Origin: Deroplatys truncata
Taxonomy: Eukaryota > Arthropoda > Insecta > Mantodea > Mantidae
Direction of reading: 5' to 3'
Assembly (NCBI GenBank): GCA_030765065.1
Contig: CM060979.1
Span: 13,049,001-13,113,000, forward strand
Length of the DNA stretch: 64,000 bases
The notes under the pieces are model-generated. The model worked only from the letters and a program-made list of their open reading frames with translations, had not been told where the DNA came from and did no database searches. Position numbers and translations under genes: made by a program. This document shows, piece by piece, positions 32,340-43,261 of the stretch. Every line of letters starts with the position of its first letter. The first letter of the stretch is position 1.

Positions 32340-32470
32340 ATGTGTAGGACAAGGTTGGAAAGATAGGATCAGACTGAAAAATTCAATGCTATAGTCAGGA
32401 TTTGAAACACAGGTCTTCTGGTTGCTCTAACCAACTATTGTTGAGAATCAGTTGGGGAATTTAATTATGT
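32340..32470 (-). repeat. SINE family A, partial, minus
   Basis: Reverse-strand body and B-box region (TTTCAAATCCTGACTATAGC, GAATTTTTCAGTCTGATCC) up to TAGAGCAACC. The A box is cut short where a plus-strand copy begins. Confidence 0.65.
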
Positions 32471-33240
32471 ACCGGGAAATTGCCATGGTAGCTCAGTTGG
32501 TTAGAGCATCAGTTCCCAAACTTCTTACATACACAACCCCCTTTTCGATAATGAAATTATTGGCAACCCCTCCATTCACTTCACTGCTTAATCATTAATT
32601 TGCAAGTTTTCGCGCAAAGTTAAAAGATAAATTACTTGAGCTTTCTTCAGACCAAAGTTTAAAACTGACTTTCCAGAAGGAGGATGTGTATCATTTCTGG
32701 CTAGCAAGAAGGTGTCTGCCGCACTAAACGTACTTATTCCATTCTGCACCTCATATCTCTGCAAAATTGGATTTTCATCAATGATGAACATCAACACTAA
32801 ATCTAGGAATAGATAATGTGTGCAACTAATATACAGCCAGACATTGAACGATTAATTAATAGCAAACAGGCTCACACTTATCACTAATCAGCCTGATGTG
32901 CAGTGTAATAATTAATGGTTTACATAAAATTGTACATGTGCATTTACTGTGAAATTGTAGTATTAATATGCTTCTTAAATACAAAACGTGATTCTGTTTA
33001 AATGTAATATGTAATACACGACTAAATTCCATTTTCCCCATTGTTATAATAATAATGATTTATTAATAATTCTAAATATCCACTGCGACCCCCCAGATAG
33101 AAAACGGCGGCCCCCTTGAGGGTCGTGACCCACAGTTTGAAAACTGCTGGGTTATAGCGACCAGACAGAAACTGGAAGATCCGTAGTTCAAATCCCAGCT
33201 GTGGCATTGAATTTTTCAGTGTGATTCTGCCTGTACTTTA
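32471..33240 (+). repeat. SINE family A split by a hAT MITE
   Basis: The A box GGTAGCTCAGTTGGTTAGAG ends at 32506. After the 643-bp insert the SINE resumes at 33150 with GACAGAAACTGGAAGATCC, the B box GTAGTTCAAATCCCAGC and the body GAATTTTTCAGTGTGATTC. Confidence 0.8.
32507..33149. mobile_element. hAT-type MITE inside a SINE
   Basis: The ends CATCAGTTCCCAAACTTCTT and CAGCAGTTTTCAAACTGTGG (reversed) are flanked by GGTTAGAG (32499-32506) and GGTTATAG (33150-33157), an 8-bp duplication with one change. The second copy of the duplicated SINE bases proves insertion into the A box. The 643-bp interior lacks transposase. Confidence 0.82.
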
Positions 33241-34168
33241 GTTAACTACTAGAACCAATGGCAAATAATATTATCTGATAATACCGTTTAATTATTTGTT
33301 ATTAAAATATCTGTATTAGTGAACTTCACATTTCTAAATGGTTTTATTTAAAAGTACAATGTCAATTTGAAATCAAATGTACAAAGCTTTTATTAGTTCT
33401 AAAGTAATTGATATCTTTTTACTTTCTCTACTACGTATATTAAGTAGGGGAAGTATTGTATTCCACCAAAAATTCTATACCGAGATTTCACCGGAAATAT
33501 ATGTTTTGAGAACCCCTGAATCCAAAAAAAGCATTTTTGGAAACATGTCCATGTGTGTGTCTGTGTATATCTGTGAACAGCATAACTCAGAAACAAACAG
33601 CCGGATAAACACCAAACTTGGTATTTAGGTTCAGTATCTTCCAGAGATGCGACACGAAGGTTTTCAAGAAAATCCCCCACCCCAGATTATCCTTTACAAG
33701 GAACATTTTTCGAAAATTTTAATTTTCTCAAAAATGGCTCTAACGATTTTGACTAAAATATCATAAATTTAAGATATTTTCATGACAAATAAAATGTATA
33801 TCTTGAATTTTCTGGGAATGTCTCCAAAGTATTGTTCATTGTGAACGACTGTTACATAACTGGTAAACCATAAGAGATGGACAAAATGTTACTACACAAA
33901 ACATGTAGATCGCGTTAAAATACACAATTTATGTCATATACATTTTTTTTTGTTGACTGAACCATTTTTGAGATATTGCTTGTTATTCCCTTAAATTTTT
34001 CATTTTTAGTTAGTTAGTTAGTTTATTCATCCGTTAAAGTGGTTTGGTACAATGTACATTCACTATTGGACACGTCAAGCTATAAACATAAACAATAATA
34101 GGTTTTTGCAATATATACAATATGTTTTTACATTATACAATAGGTATTTACATGCTAAATACTATGGT

Positions 34169-37100
34169 TCATGATATACATTTGTGTTCAAGGAAATCAT
34201 TAATAGAATAAAAGGAGTGGTTAACTAGATGTGCCTTGAGACTGGATTTCAGCTGGTTTACATTTTTAATTGCCTTAATATTACTTGGTAAATTATTATA
34301 AAGTTTAATGCCAGAGAATAAGATACTTTTTTGGTAGAGCGAGGTGTTGCAGCTGGTCACATGTATTTGTGTATTTTCCCTAGTATTGTGTTCATGCACC
34401 ATATTATTAGTTATGAATAGTGAATCAGAAGCATTAATGTTCTTGACTATAAGCAGAATAACTGCATATATGTAAATGCAGGGAAGTGGGAGGATCCCCA
34501 GTTTTTTAAAGAGAGGTTTACATGACGACTTTGGGCTGACTCCTTCAATAGTTCTGATAATTTTTTTCTGTGCAATAAAGATTGACTTGCTTGTTGGAGA
34601 CTCACCCCAGAAGACTACTCCATAACTTAGGAGTGAGTGCACATGTGCAAAATATGCTGCTCTAACTGTTTCTTTACTTGTGCATGTTGTCAATATTCTT
34701 AGCATATAACATAGAGAGCTGAGTTTATTATTTATGAGGCTAGTGTGGGCATCCCATTTCAGATTGCTTTGTACGCAGACCCCAAGGAATTTTATAGATT
34801 CTACTTTTTTAAGTGTCTGATTAGAGAGTTGTATTTGAGGGGCAAGATAATTTTTGTTCATATTTGTGTGTATATCCATTGCTACAGTTTTATTTGTATT
34901 TATAATAAGATTATTCAATGTAAAATAGTTTGAGATTTTCTCTGAGACTTGGTGAATAGAGGTTAGAAAGGTTTCTTTTTGGGTTGCCTTAACCAGGATG
35001 TTTGTATCATCAGCATATAAAATGGTTTTAGTACATGGATCATTTATGTGGAAATCATTTATGAAAAGAAGAAATAGGACAGGACCTAGTATAGAACCTT
35101 GTGGTACACCATAGCTTACTTGGAGTGGACTGGAGTGATAATAATTGATCTGATTATTTGATTTATTCTTTATTTCCACTATTTGCATACGACCACATAG
35201 ATATGATTCTAACCATTTATTGGCCAACCCTCTTATGCCTAGAGCCTCTATTTTCGTTAACAAAAGCTGATGATCTATGGTGTCGAATGCCTTTGTTAAG
35301 TCTAAAAATATAGCCGAGGCATGTTGCTTTTGATCAATGGCTTTAAGGGACGCGGTTATAAATGAGAAAATTCCAGATTCAGTTGAGTAATTTTTCCTGA
35401 AGCCGTGCTGAGAGTCCGATAATAATTTATGTTTCTCTAAGAAGTTGGAAAGTCGTTTAAGAAACAGTTTCTCCAATATTTTAGAGAAAACTGAAAGTAG
35501 CGCTATGGGCCGATAATTAGACATATCATTGTTTTTCCCTTTTTTATGTAATGGTTTGATTATGGCTGTTTTTAGACAAGTGGGAAAAGAACCTGAGCTT
35601 AAAGATTCATTACATAGATGTGTTATTGGATTCACAATTACATGTGCGCATTTTTTAATAAGAAAGTCTGGTACCCTATCAATGCCAGCCAAGTTTTTTG
35701 GCTTAAGATCTTTTATTATTTGTAAAATTTCTTTCTCGTTTGTCGGTGTAAGGTATATTGATTCATGTATTGAGCTGTGAAAATTTAATGTAGGAGGGGG
35801 ATTATTTAACGAGGCTTGTTTTATGAGATTATCTGCTATATTAACAAAGTATGTATTAAAGTTTTCTGCTACTTCAATTGGATCTACAACTTTTTTAGAA
35901 TTTATGAGCAAGTTTATGTTGTTCACTATTATTTTATTAGTACCCGTTTCCTTTTTAATTATCTTCCACATTGCTTTTGTTTTGTTACTTGCTATATTGA
36001 TGAGTCGGTCATTTGTCATTGTTTTTGCTTCTCTTACTACTTTACTTAAGATTAGTTTATACTTCTTGATGTAGTTTTGGAATTCTACGGTTAATGGGTA
36101 TGTTTTTGATAATTTATGTAGATAGCGTTTAGTTTCACAGGATTTTTTAATTCCTGTAGTAATCCAGGATTTAGCGTTTTTTTCTGGAATATCTTTTACA
36201 GTTTTGAATGGAAAAGCTAAGTTTATGTAATGTTGTAGTGTCTGAAGGAACAATTCAAACTTTTCTGATACACTTTTGGTTTTATAGATTTCTACCCATG
36301 CTTCGCTGCTAAGTAAGTGAGTAAAGTATTGGATATTCTCATCATTGAAGATCCTTTTTTTAGTGAATTCTATTGATTGGGAATATTTGTTAGCCAAGGG
36401 AAGGTTTAGTATTTGTGCATTATGGTCACTAAAACCCATATCAAAGGTTTGGCTTTTGCACAGGAGAGTATTGTTAACAAAAATTTGATCGATTAGTGTT
36501 GAAGAGTTTTCTGTGATTCGAGTTGGACCATGGATTGTGGGTTCCAGATTATAAGATTTTAACGTATTTAGTAGGTCAGAGGTAGCTTTTGATTCTTTAC
36601 AAAAATCAATATTGAAGTCACCACATACTATTACAGTATTTTTAAAGTGTTTAATATTATCTAGAACCATTTCCAGTCCACTCAGAAATGAATTTATGTT
36701 GGTGTCGGGAGCTCTATATATACAGAGTGTTGTTATTTGCAAATCAGGTAAATACACACCTGATATTTCTAGGTCCTGTTCCTTTGTAATACGATCAATG
36801 GTTTCTATGTTTCTGAAATTAATGCCTTTTCTTACAAGAATACATGTGCCCCCACCTTTTTTACTGTCCCTACATGACCATGCTGCTAGCGTGAAATCTT
36901 TGAATTTATCAAGCACAAATAGGTTACTTTTCTGAAGCCAGTGTTCGCTAAAACACAGAACACTGACATGCTGTAGATAAGTTGCAAGTAGAATCTCTAT
37001 GAAGCTGATTTTGTTGTTTAATGATTGAACGTTGTGGTGTAGAAGTATAAAATGCTCTTTTAGCACATCTAAGTAACCACTTACCTTTATATTTACAGTG

Positions 37101-37435
37101 TGATCCAAGGTTCCCTGGTTCTTAGCTGGAGTTGATAAGCTCGACGTATAATTTGTATCAGCCTTCTTGTTTTGTTTTTTGGGTCGATTATCATTTTGAA
37201 AAACAGAGTTACTTTGCACAAAAGAATGTTCAACTGTCTGTCGATATTGCTTAGCTGCTGAATCAAGATCACAGTTCCCCTTGTTAATACTAGCAATATT
37301 ATTGTAAACAAGTGAGCTGTTATTTAATGATCCACCCCTTACAGTATTGAAACCACCAATATTACTCAATAATGCACAGAAGTTGTTACTGGTTCTATTA
37401 CAATCGCTTTTTTTAAATGGCACTTTAACATCCAC
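34169..37435 (-). CDS. LINE A ORF2: AP-endonuclease and reverse transcriptase, intact
   Basis: The 1088-residue protein mediates target nicking and target-primed reverse transcription of the element RNA. The endonuclease spans about residues 130-345: HHNVQSLNNK (133), SEHWL (163), GDFNID (272), SDHNAQ (336). The RT spans about 575-830: KPLHKKGKNNDMSNYRPI (627), GFRKNYSTE (678), FLDLTKAFDTIDH (710), SYGVPQGSILGP (774), YADDT (807) with both catalytic Asp. A 125-residue N-terminal extension before the endonuclease is rich in Asn and Ser and has no motif I know. No stop or frameshift is present. It starts 11 bp after the ORF1 stop, a spacing that suits reinitiation. Confidence 0.93.
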   Translation of the reverse strand: MDVKVPFKKSDCNRTSNNFCALLSNIGGFNTVRGGSLNNSSLVYNNIASINKGNCDLDSAAKQYRQTVEHSFVQSNSVFQNDNRPKKQNKKADTNYTSSLSTPAKNQGTLDHTVNIKVSGYLDVLKEHFILLHHNVQSLNNKISFIEILLATYLQHVSVLCFSEHWLQKSNLFVLDKFKDFTLAAWSCRDSKKGGGTCILVRKGINFRNIETIDRITKEQDLEISGVYLPDLQITTLCIYRAPDTNINSFLSGLEMVLDNIKHFKNTVIVCGDFNIDFCKESKATSDLLNTLKSYNLEPTIHGPTRITENSSTLIDQIFVNNTLLCKSQTFDMGFSDHNAQILNLPLANKYSQSIEFTKKRIFNDENIQYFTHLLSSEAWVEIYKTKSVSEKFELFLQTLQHYINLAFPFKTVKDIPEKNAKSWITTGIKKSCETKRYLHKLSKTYPLTVEFQNYIKKYKLILSKVVREAKTMTNDRLINIASNKTKAMWKIIKKETGTNKIIVNNINLLINSKKVVDPIEVAENFNTYFVNIADNLIKQASLNNPPPTLNFHSSIHESIYLTPTNEKEILQIIKDLKPKNLAGIDRVPDFLIKKCAHVIVNPITHLCNESLSSGSFPTCLKTAIIKPLHKKGKNNDMSNYRPIALLSVFSKILEKLFLKRLSNFLEKHKLLSDSQHGFRKNYSTESGIFSFITASLKAIDQKQHASAIFLDLTKAFDTIDHQLLLTKIEALGIRGLANKWLESYLCGRMQIVEIKNKSNNQINYYHSSPLQVSYGVPQGSILGPVLFLLFINDFHINDPCTKTILYADDTNILVKATQKETFLTSIHQVSEKISNYFTLNNLIINTNKTVAMDIHTNMNKNYLAPQIQLSNQTLKKVESIKFLGVCVQSNLKWDAHTSLINNKLSSLCYMLRILTTCTSKETVRAAYFAHVHSLLSYGVVFWGESPTSKSIFIAQKKIIRTIEGVSPKSSCKPLFKKLGILPLPCIYIYAVILLIVKNINASDSLFITNNMVHEHNTRENTQIHVTSCNTSLYQKSILFSGIKLYNNLPSNIKAIKNVNQLKSSLKAHLVNHSFYSINDFLEHKCIS

Positions 37436-37446
37436 CTCACAGTTTA

Positions 37447-37760
37447 TCAGTTTCCCTTTAATTCACAGTCGATTACTTCACATAGTAGTTTCCCGAAGTT
37501 GAAGGAACCTTTACGATTTAAATGTACGCCATCACCTGCAAATTGATCTTCGGTAATCCAAAAGTTACCATCCACAAAAGTACACTTTTTTGTGTTACAT
37601 AGCCAGTTAAGTTCTTCGTTGATTTTTCTCGTCTTCCTTATTGTAGTATCGCGTCTTCTTAGCACGCCACTGACTATGATCTTCGCTTCAGGCGCTTCAC
37701 ACTTTATGCAGTTAATGAGGTCCATTGTTTCACCCATTATTTCTTGTGCACATAACCCTG
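37447..37760 (-). pseudogene. LINE A ORF1 C-terminal part, esterase (SGNH)-like
   Basis: The frame enters from the truncation point and reads EIMGETMDLINCIKCEAPEA, then KIIVSGVLRRRD and GDGVHLNRKGSFNFGKLL, before the stop. The D-VHLN--G motif is the C-terminal catalytic Asp/His block of SGNH hydrolases, as found in the ORF1 proteins of CR1-type LINEs. The N-terminal GDS block is lost with the 5' end. Confidence 0.78.
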
Positions 37761-37943
37761 ATTTTCTCAAATGGGAATTCGTTATTCATCTTTTTGTCTT
37801 GGATACGCAAAGAGTATTAATCTGTGGCAAAGAGAATGGTGCTGCACATAGCAACCAGCTATTAAGAGATATGTCTATGCTTAAAGGCTACTGTATTTCT
37901 ATATTGCCCTTGCAAATACAAAACAAGGGGAACATAGTATGCC

Positions 37944-39013
37944 AACCCAAAGCAGTGAGTAATGAAAATGTAAATAATGCTATCCAAAATATACGCATAG
38001 TTTCTCAGGAAGAAGTAAACAGCGAAAAAGACGTAAATGTAATGAACTCAAAACAACACATGGCAAGCCAATACTATGGCGTCAGTAAATCTAGTGAATG
38101 TGAAAGCGTGGCTTCTCTTCAGAAAATAATCCAAATACTAGACAAAGAATTGAATGAAATCAAACTGAAGAATAAATTATTAAGTGAGGAGAACCTAAAT
38201 CTAATTCAACTTCTAGAAAATCAAACTGAAAACCCTTGGCAACGTCCCAAGAAAGGAGCTACAATAAAAACATGTTTTAGTAAAACACACAAGGACTTGG
38301 AAACCAGAAACTCATTCTCTCCTCTGAAGGCTGATGAAGAAGATGGAATTGTAAACTCAAAGGAATGGCCTAAACCTGGAACTACACATACGGTCTCCAA
38401 ATCAAACTGGAAAAAAAGTATCCCCCGGAAGAAGCAGACATCAGATGGGCAAAGACCGACGATATCAGTATACGGCGATAGTCATGCAAGAAATCTGGCA
38501 GTGAAGTTAAGTGACAGCAAAGATATGTGTAAATTTGAAATTATAGGTTATGTGAAGCCAAGTGCAAAGTTCAGAGCAATATTTCCAAATGTTGTAGGTG
38601 ATCAAAGTGAGGTTAGAGTAATTGTGGCTGGTTCAAATGATGTTTATCATAATGAAGCTGATAATGCTCTAAAACACTTAGATAATATATTGCAAAGTGC
38701 TAATGGTGGTCACACAATTGTAGTAAATATCCCACACAGGTTTGATCTACATTATGACTCATGTGTAAACAAAGAAATAAGAAAGACAAACAAAAAAATG
38801 AAGCTTCTGTGTGCGAGTCATGCCAGTGTATCCTTAATAAACATTGGTGATCTACAAAGGGAACAGCATACAAGGCATGGCCTGCACTTAAATCATAGAG
38901 GTAAAAACTATCTAGTATCACAAATATTGCATGAGATACAAAATGTGTTAAAAAAGTCTCGTAACTATATTCCCATGTCTGAAATAGATGGTGCCATAAT
39001 TAATTCAGACTGA
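37944..39013 (+). CDS. LINE B ORF1: coiled coil and SGNH-esterase domain
   Basis: The frame is open from the insertion junction; upstream open frame is R1 and LINE A antisense and is not part of it. A likely internal start is MNSKQHMASQYYG near 38041. A coiled-coil segment (IIQILDKELNEIKLKNKLLS and following) sits near 38126-38220. The SGNH domain has VYGDSHARNLAV (Ser block, 38469), VAGSNDVY (Asn block) and TRHGLHLNHRGKNY (His block). ORF1 proteins of this type bind element RNA, and the esterase role is unknown. It ends 3 bp before the ORF2 ATG. It may lack its true N-terminus. Confidence 0.85.
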
Positions 39014-39016
39014 CTA

Positions 39017-41887
39017 ATGGAAGGTCTATGCAGTAACCCAAGCATGAGTGCAAAACCAAGTAATGGTAGGGTAATTAGGGTAATGCACCAAAATACTCAA
39101 TATATATCTAACAAACAAGAAATACTAGAAGTAATAATGTCTGAAATAAATCCAAATGTAATTATTTTTACAGAACATGGTCTCAATGTTAATCAGCTAA
39201 AAATGTTAAAATTTGATAATTATAAGCAAATGGATAATTTCTGTCGAAGTAATCACAGAAGTGGAGGAGTGGTAATTTTTGTTAAGACAGAAGTCAAATG
39301 CATTAAGGTAAAATGGTTAAATAAATATTGTAAAGAAATGACCTTTGAAATTGCGGGTATATCTGTACAAACATCTATAGGGAATATATCTATATTTGGT
39401 ATTTATAGATCACCTAACTCAATATTGTCAGAATTTTTAACTTGCCTAGATGACATCCTAAAAGAAGTGCAAAAAAGGAACAAAGAATTCATGCTATTAG
39501 GTGATTTTAATGTGGAGTCTAGCAACATTGATTTTAATGACGTCTTACACAGTCATAATTTAAATGTATTAGACATAGGCCCCACTAGAGTAACAGATAG
39601 TTCTAGTAAAGCTATAGATCATATAATAACAAATATTGATAAAAATAAATTAACATTCATAAATAATGATTTTCATATCTCTGATCATACAGCCCAAATT
39701 GCTGATATGCACAGCCTCTTCATTGAAAAGGAAGAAATAAATTACAAGTATAGTAGAGACCTCAGAGAAATTAATGTACAAACTCTAAGCGATAGACTAG
39801 CACAAGAAACCTGGACAGATGTGTACGCTTCAAACACCCCAAATGAAAAATGGAGCCTCTTCTTTAATATTCTCATACATCATTATGACATGACCTGTCC
39901 AGTAAAGAAAAAACCAATTAAGCATAATACTCCCAAGGAAACCAATTTACCTCCACAAATAATAGCCCTTCAAAAAAAAATTAAAGACAATTATGAATTC
40001 TACAGAGCGACTAGACTAAATGTGTATAAAGACTTACAAAACAAGTACAAAAAGCTATTTAGACAATCCCTGATAAAATTTAAAAAACTAAACAATAGCC
40101 AAAAACTCATCATGTCAAATAATGTATCCAAAACAGCATGGAAAATGGTAAACAAATGTGCAAAAGCTGATAAAGCTGTAAAAAAGGATATTCAACTAAA
40201 TGTCAGCGGTAGATGTGTAGTAGATCCAGATGAAGTCAGTAACTTATTAAATAATTACTTCTTAAACATGGGTAAAAATGAAAGTGGTGTTGATGCATGT
40301 CCTAATGCAAGCAAATTAACTATAGCTTCCAGTGTATATTTATATGAGACAAGTAAAGATGAAATTAACTCAATTATTTGTAACTTAAAAAATGACAGTG
40401 CCCCAGGCTGGGATGGTATAACGCCGAAAATTCTAAAACTCTGTTAATATTCATTAGTAAATATATTGGTACATTTGATCAATCACTCAATGGAAAAAGC
40501 AGCATTCCCTGAACTGTTAAAAATTAGCATTGTAAGACCTGTACTAAAAAAGGGAGATGAAAAAATAGCCAGCAACTACAGGCCAATAACCCTAACATCA
40601 CTATTTGCAAAAATATACGAAAAGGTAATTAACAGAAGACTGGTAGGCTTTCTGGAATCTAATAAAGTTCTGTTTCGGTCCCAACATGCTTTTCGAAAAG
40701 GATATTCAACTATTACTGCTGTGTCAGAATTCCTACACAAAATAATGCTAAACTTAGAAGAAAATAACAAAACTGTAGGAATATTTTTAGACTTGTCCAA
40801 AGCCTTTGATTCAGTATGTCATGACTTACTATTATATAAGATACAGAACTATGGAGTAAGAGGCAAAGTACACGAGCTTTTATCATCCTACCTAAAACAT
40901 AGACCTCAGTGCACAGAAATACAGTCTAAACAAGGTAATACTATTCGAAATATTAAGTCTAAATATGATGTGGTGAAAACAGGTGTTCCTCAAGGCTCTG
41001 TATTAGGTCCGCTATTATTTTTGCTTTATGTAAATAATTTGCAGTGTACAGACGACTATAATATAATATCATATGCTGATGACACTACCTTAATTTGTGC
41101 TGACAAAACTATTAAACAGCTGGAAACAAAGGCCTCAAAATCTGTAACTCACATAACAAATTACCTAAAAAATGCACAATTACAGATAAATCTTAATAAA
41201 ACAAAAATTATGCTATTTGAGCTTCGCGACAGCATTGAGAATGAGATAGAAATTCATACCGGCAGCACAAAAATTGACCAAATAAACTGCATAAAATTTC
41301 TTGGTATTTATATTGATAAAAATCTAACTTATGATAACCATGTAGACATACTCAGTAAAAAGTTATGTGCTAATATATATTTGCTAAGAAACTTGTCTTA
41401 CAAATTAGAAAGTGAAGTACTCAAAATGGCATACTATGGGTTAATCCACTGTCACATTGAATATGGTATTGAAATATGGGGAGCTACTAGTAACCTAAAA
41501 TTAAATAGAATTCTTATATTACAGAAAAAAAGCTTGAGATGTATTTTTAATCTAACTAATCAACAATCTGTCAAAGAAGTTTTCAAACAGCAGAAGATAC
41601 TAATCGTGATATCGTTGTATGTATATAAGGCAATTCTATTAATAAAAACAAAAGAAGAGTTTACTCTACTAAATAAAGATCATTACTCGTATATCACTAG
41701 AGGTTCAAATAATTATCATAGAGATTATAAGGCTAAAACGTCAAGCAAGAAAGACCCATATCATGCAGGTATCATTATATATAATAAACTTCCCAGTTAT
41801 ATCAAATTAGCACAAGGAAATACTTTTAAACAACTCTTAAAAAAATACCTAACTGATAAATGTCTGTACAACTTAACTGATTTGTAA
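39017..41887 (+). pseudogene. LINE B ORF2: AP-endonuclease and RT, one in-frame stop
   Basis: There are 956 codons with a single TAA at 40445-40447 in the middle and the same frame on both sides (WDGITPKILKLC before, LVNILVHLINHSMEK after). Endonuclease motifs: MHQNTQYISNKQEI, TEHGL, LLGDFNVES, SDHTAQ. RT motifs: RPVLKKGDEKIASNYRPI, AFRKGYSTITA, FLDLSKAFDSVCHD, TGVPQGSVLGPLLF, SYADDT. Both catalytic Asp are kept. One point change accounts for the inactivation. Confidence 0.9.
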
Positions 41888-42062
41888 ATATATTATAGTT
41901 ATACTAAGTGAATTGTAAATAAGAACAATTAGTATTAAGTGAAGTGTAAATATCATTTTAAGTGATTCTCTTGTAATCTGAATATGCGTATAAATTGTAT
42001 TCTATCATATACATCTTGACCATGCCTAAAACCTTGTATCCCAAAGTCTACAGGCAATAAAG

Positions 42063-42063
42063 C

Positions 42064-42143
<80 letters not shown>
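42063..42143. repeat. (ATT)n tail of LINE B
   Basis: About 27 ATT units directly after CAATAAAGCT, where the R1 target resumes. It is the LINE's 3' repeat tail, probably extended by slippage. Confidence 0.9.
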
Positions 42144-42144
<1 letters not shown>

Positions 42145-42329
42145 GCGATAGTCAAATATTTTTAGAACTGGTCGCTATGTGTAAAATGTAATTCTCTTTG
42201 CATGTCAAAAGATCGTTTCTGCAAATGTTTATCTCGATTAATATGAAATAGATGGAGAATAAGAATTAGTAAAAATAGTTTGTACGAGAGTAGAGAAAGT
42301 CATGTGACTGTAACACATCAGATTTTTAC

Positions 42330-43260
42330 AAAAGAAATAAGAAGAATAAAAGCTAACTTCTTTTTCAAGTTCAGAATTTAATTTTTATGCAAAATAAAAC
42401 CAGAAGGCTTATGATTAAGAACTAGGGGGGGCCATTTATTCAGGTACTATACACCTCTCAAAACAACAATATTTTATGTATTTATCACTTGCTGGGAATG
42501 CAGAATGAAGTGTAATAACATGCAACCAATTCTCGTCCTGCTGATTGCAAACATAAACAGGTGTGATAAATGTCTTTTTTAACACGCACATGATTGCTAT
42601 AAAATTCAATAACGAGTCATAAAGTTTCAATGGGATGAGTATCTCAATATATGTCGTTTTGTAGAAGTTCTAGTAGTAACCTCAGGTTTGCCATTAAGAC
42701 TGTGGATGAGTAGGTGATGATGTATACTATTATTCCTACATTGAATATTCCAGTTTGGAATACCAACTGACTTTATTTTTGCATGAGACTAACTTTTACA
42801 ATTCTCTGAGCTGTATGCGAGCTGTAAATTTGCATAAACTCGCTTATAGGTTTCCCTTAATTTTTCCAATGTGTATTTTATGGCAGTCTTCATAATCAAT
42901 ATGATAAATTCCTGATAACTTAGTGTTTGGTATGGCATCCTTTAGCGGGCAATGAAGTAAGTCTCTAAGGTTGTGTTTATTTTATGGAGCCAATTTTATG
43001 CCATACTCTGGAAATAGATTTGTTATGAATTTTTGGGTGGAACGTGAACCTACTATATCTTTGCTGTTGAGAGTGGTGACATCCTTCAACTTTTTTTTTT
43101 TTTTTTGTATTACTTTATTGACTACGCATGTGCTGAATCCATTCTGTGCGACTACTTTCTGAATATACCGAGGTTCCCTATTGCATTCATCTTCTTGAAG
43201 TAATAAGTTTACCAATCTGTAGGTTAAACTGTGGAGTATTGCATGTTGGTGTGATTTAGG
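42330..43260. other. Intronic sequence, no feature recognised
   Basis: No exon, terminal repeat or protein motif was noticed. Confidence 0.35.
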
Positions 43261-43261
43261 A

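Larger units (their letters stand above)
34003..37760 (-). mobile_element. LINE A, 5'-truncated, with intact ORF2
   Basis: This minus-strand non-LTR retrotransposon consists of the 3' part of ORF1, a complete ORF2 and a 3' UTR ending in an ACTA repeat (TAGT on plus, 34006-34020). The endonuclease plus RT layout, the YADDT box and an esterase-like ORF1 place it with CR1/jockey-type LINEs. The 5' end is lost at 37760 inside ORF1. The long undamaged ORF2 implies recent insertion. Confidence 0.92.
37944..42140 (+). mobile_element. LINE B, 5'-truncated, ORF2 with one stop
   Basis: This plus-strand non-LTR element has ORF1 (up to 39013), ORF2 (39017-41887), a short 3' UTR with CAATAAAGCT and an ATT tail. 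It sits inside the same R1 copy as LINE A, 183 bp away and head to head with it. It is clearly a different family from A, with limited residue identity. No clear target duplication was found. Confidence 0.9.
33421..42322 (+). repeat. R1 copy split by two LINE insertions
   Basis: The R1 sequence occupies 33421-34002, 37761-37943 and 42141-42322. Set against the uninterrupted copy at 57136-58109, the three pieces are consecutive: the first ends in the CCCTTAAATTTTTCA region, the second runs from ATTTTCTCAAATGGGAATTC to GGGGAACATAGTATGCC, and the third starts TTAAGCGATAGTC. The gaps are LINE A and LINE B. About six bases of R1 are missing at the LINE A site. Confidence 0.88.

Noticed and set aside
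33399..33680. R1 frames resembling one another (LEDTEPKYQV-like words in several copies)
   Set aside because: The similarity reflects DNA repeat identity. Frames are broken differently in each copy, with no sign of coding constraint.
37592..37943. Upstream part of a 473-codon open frame leading into LINE B ORF1
   Set aside because: It runs through antisense LINE A and R1 sequence; the continuous frame is a chance result of two adjacent insertions.
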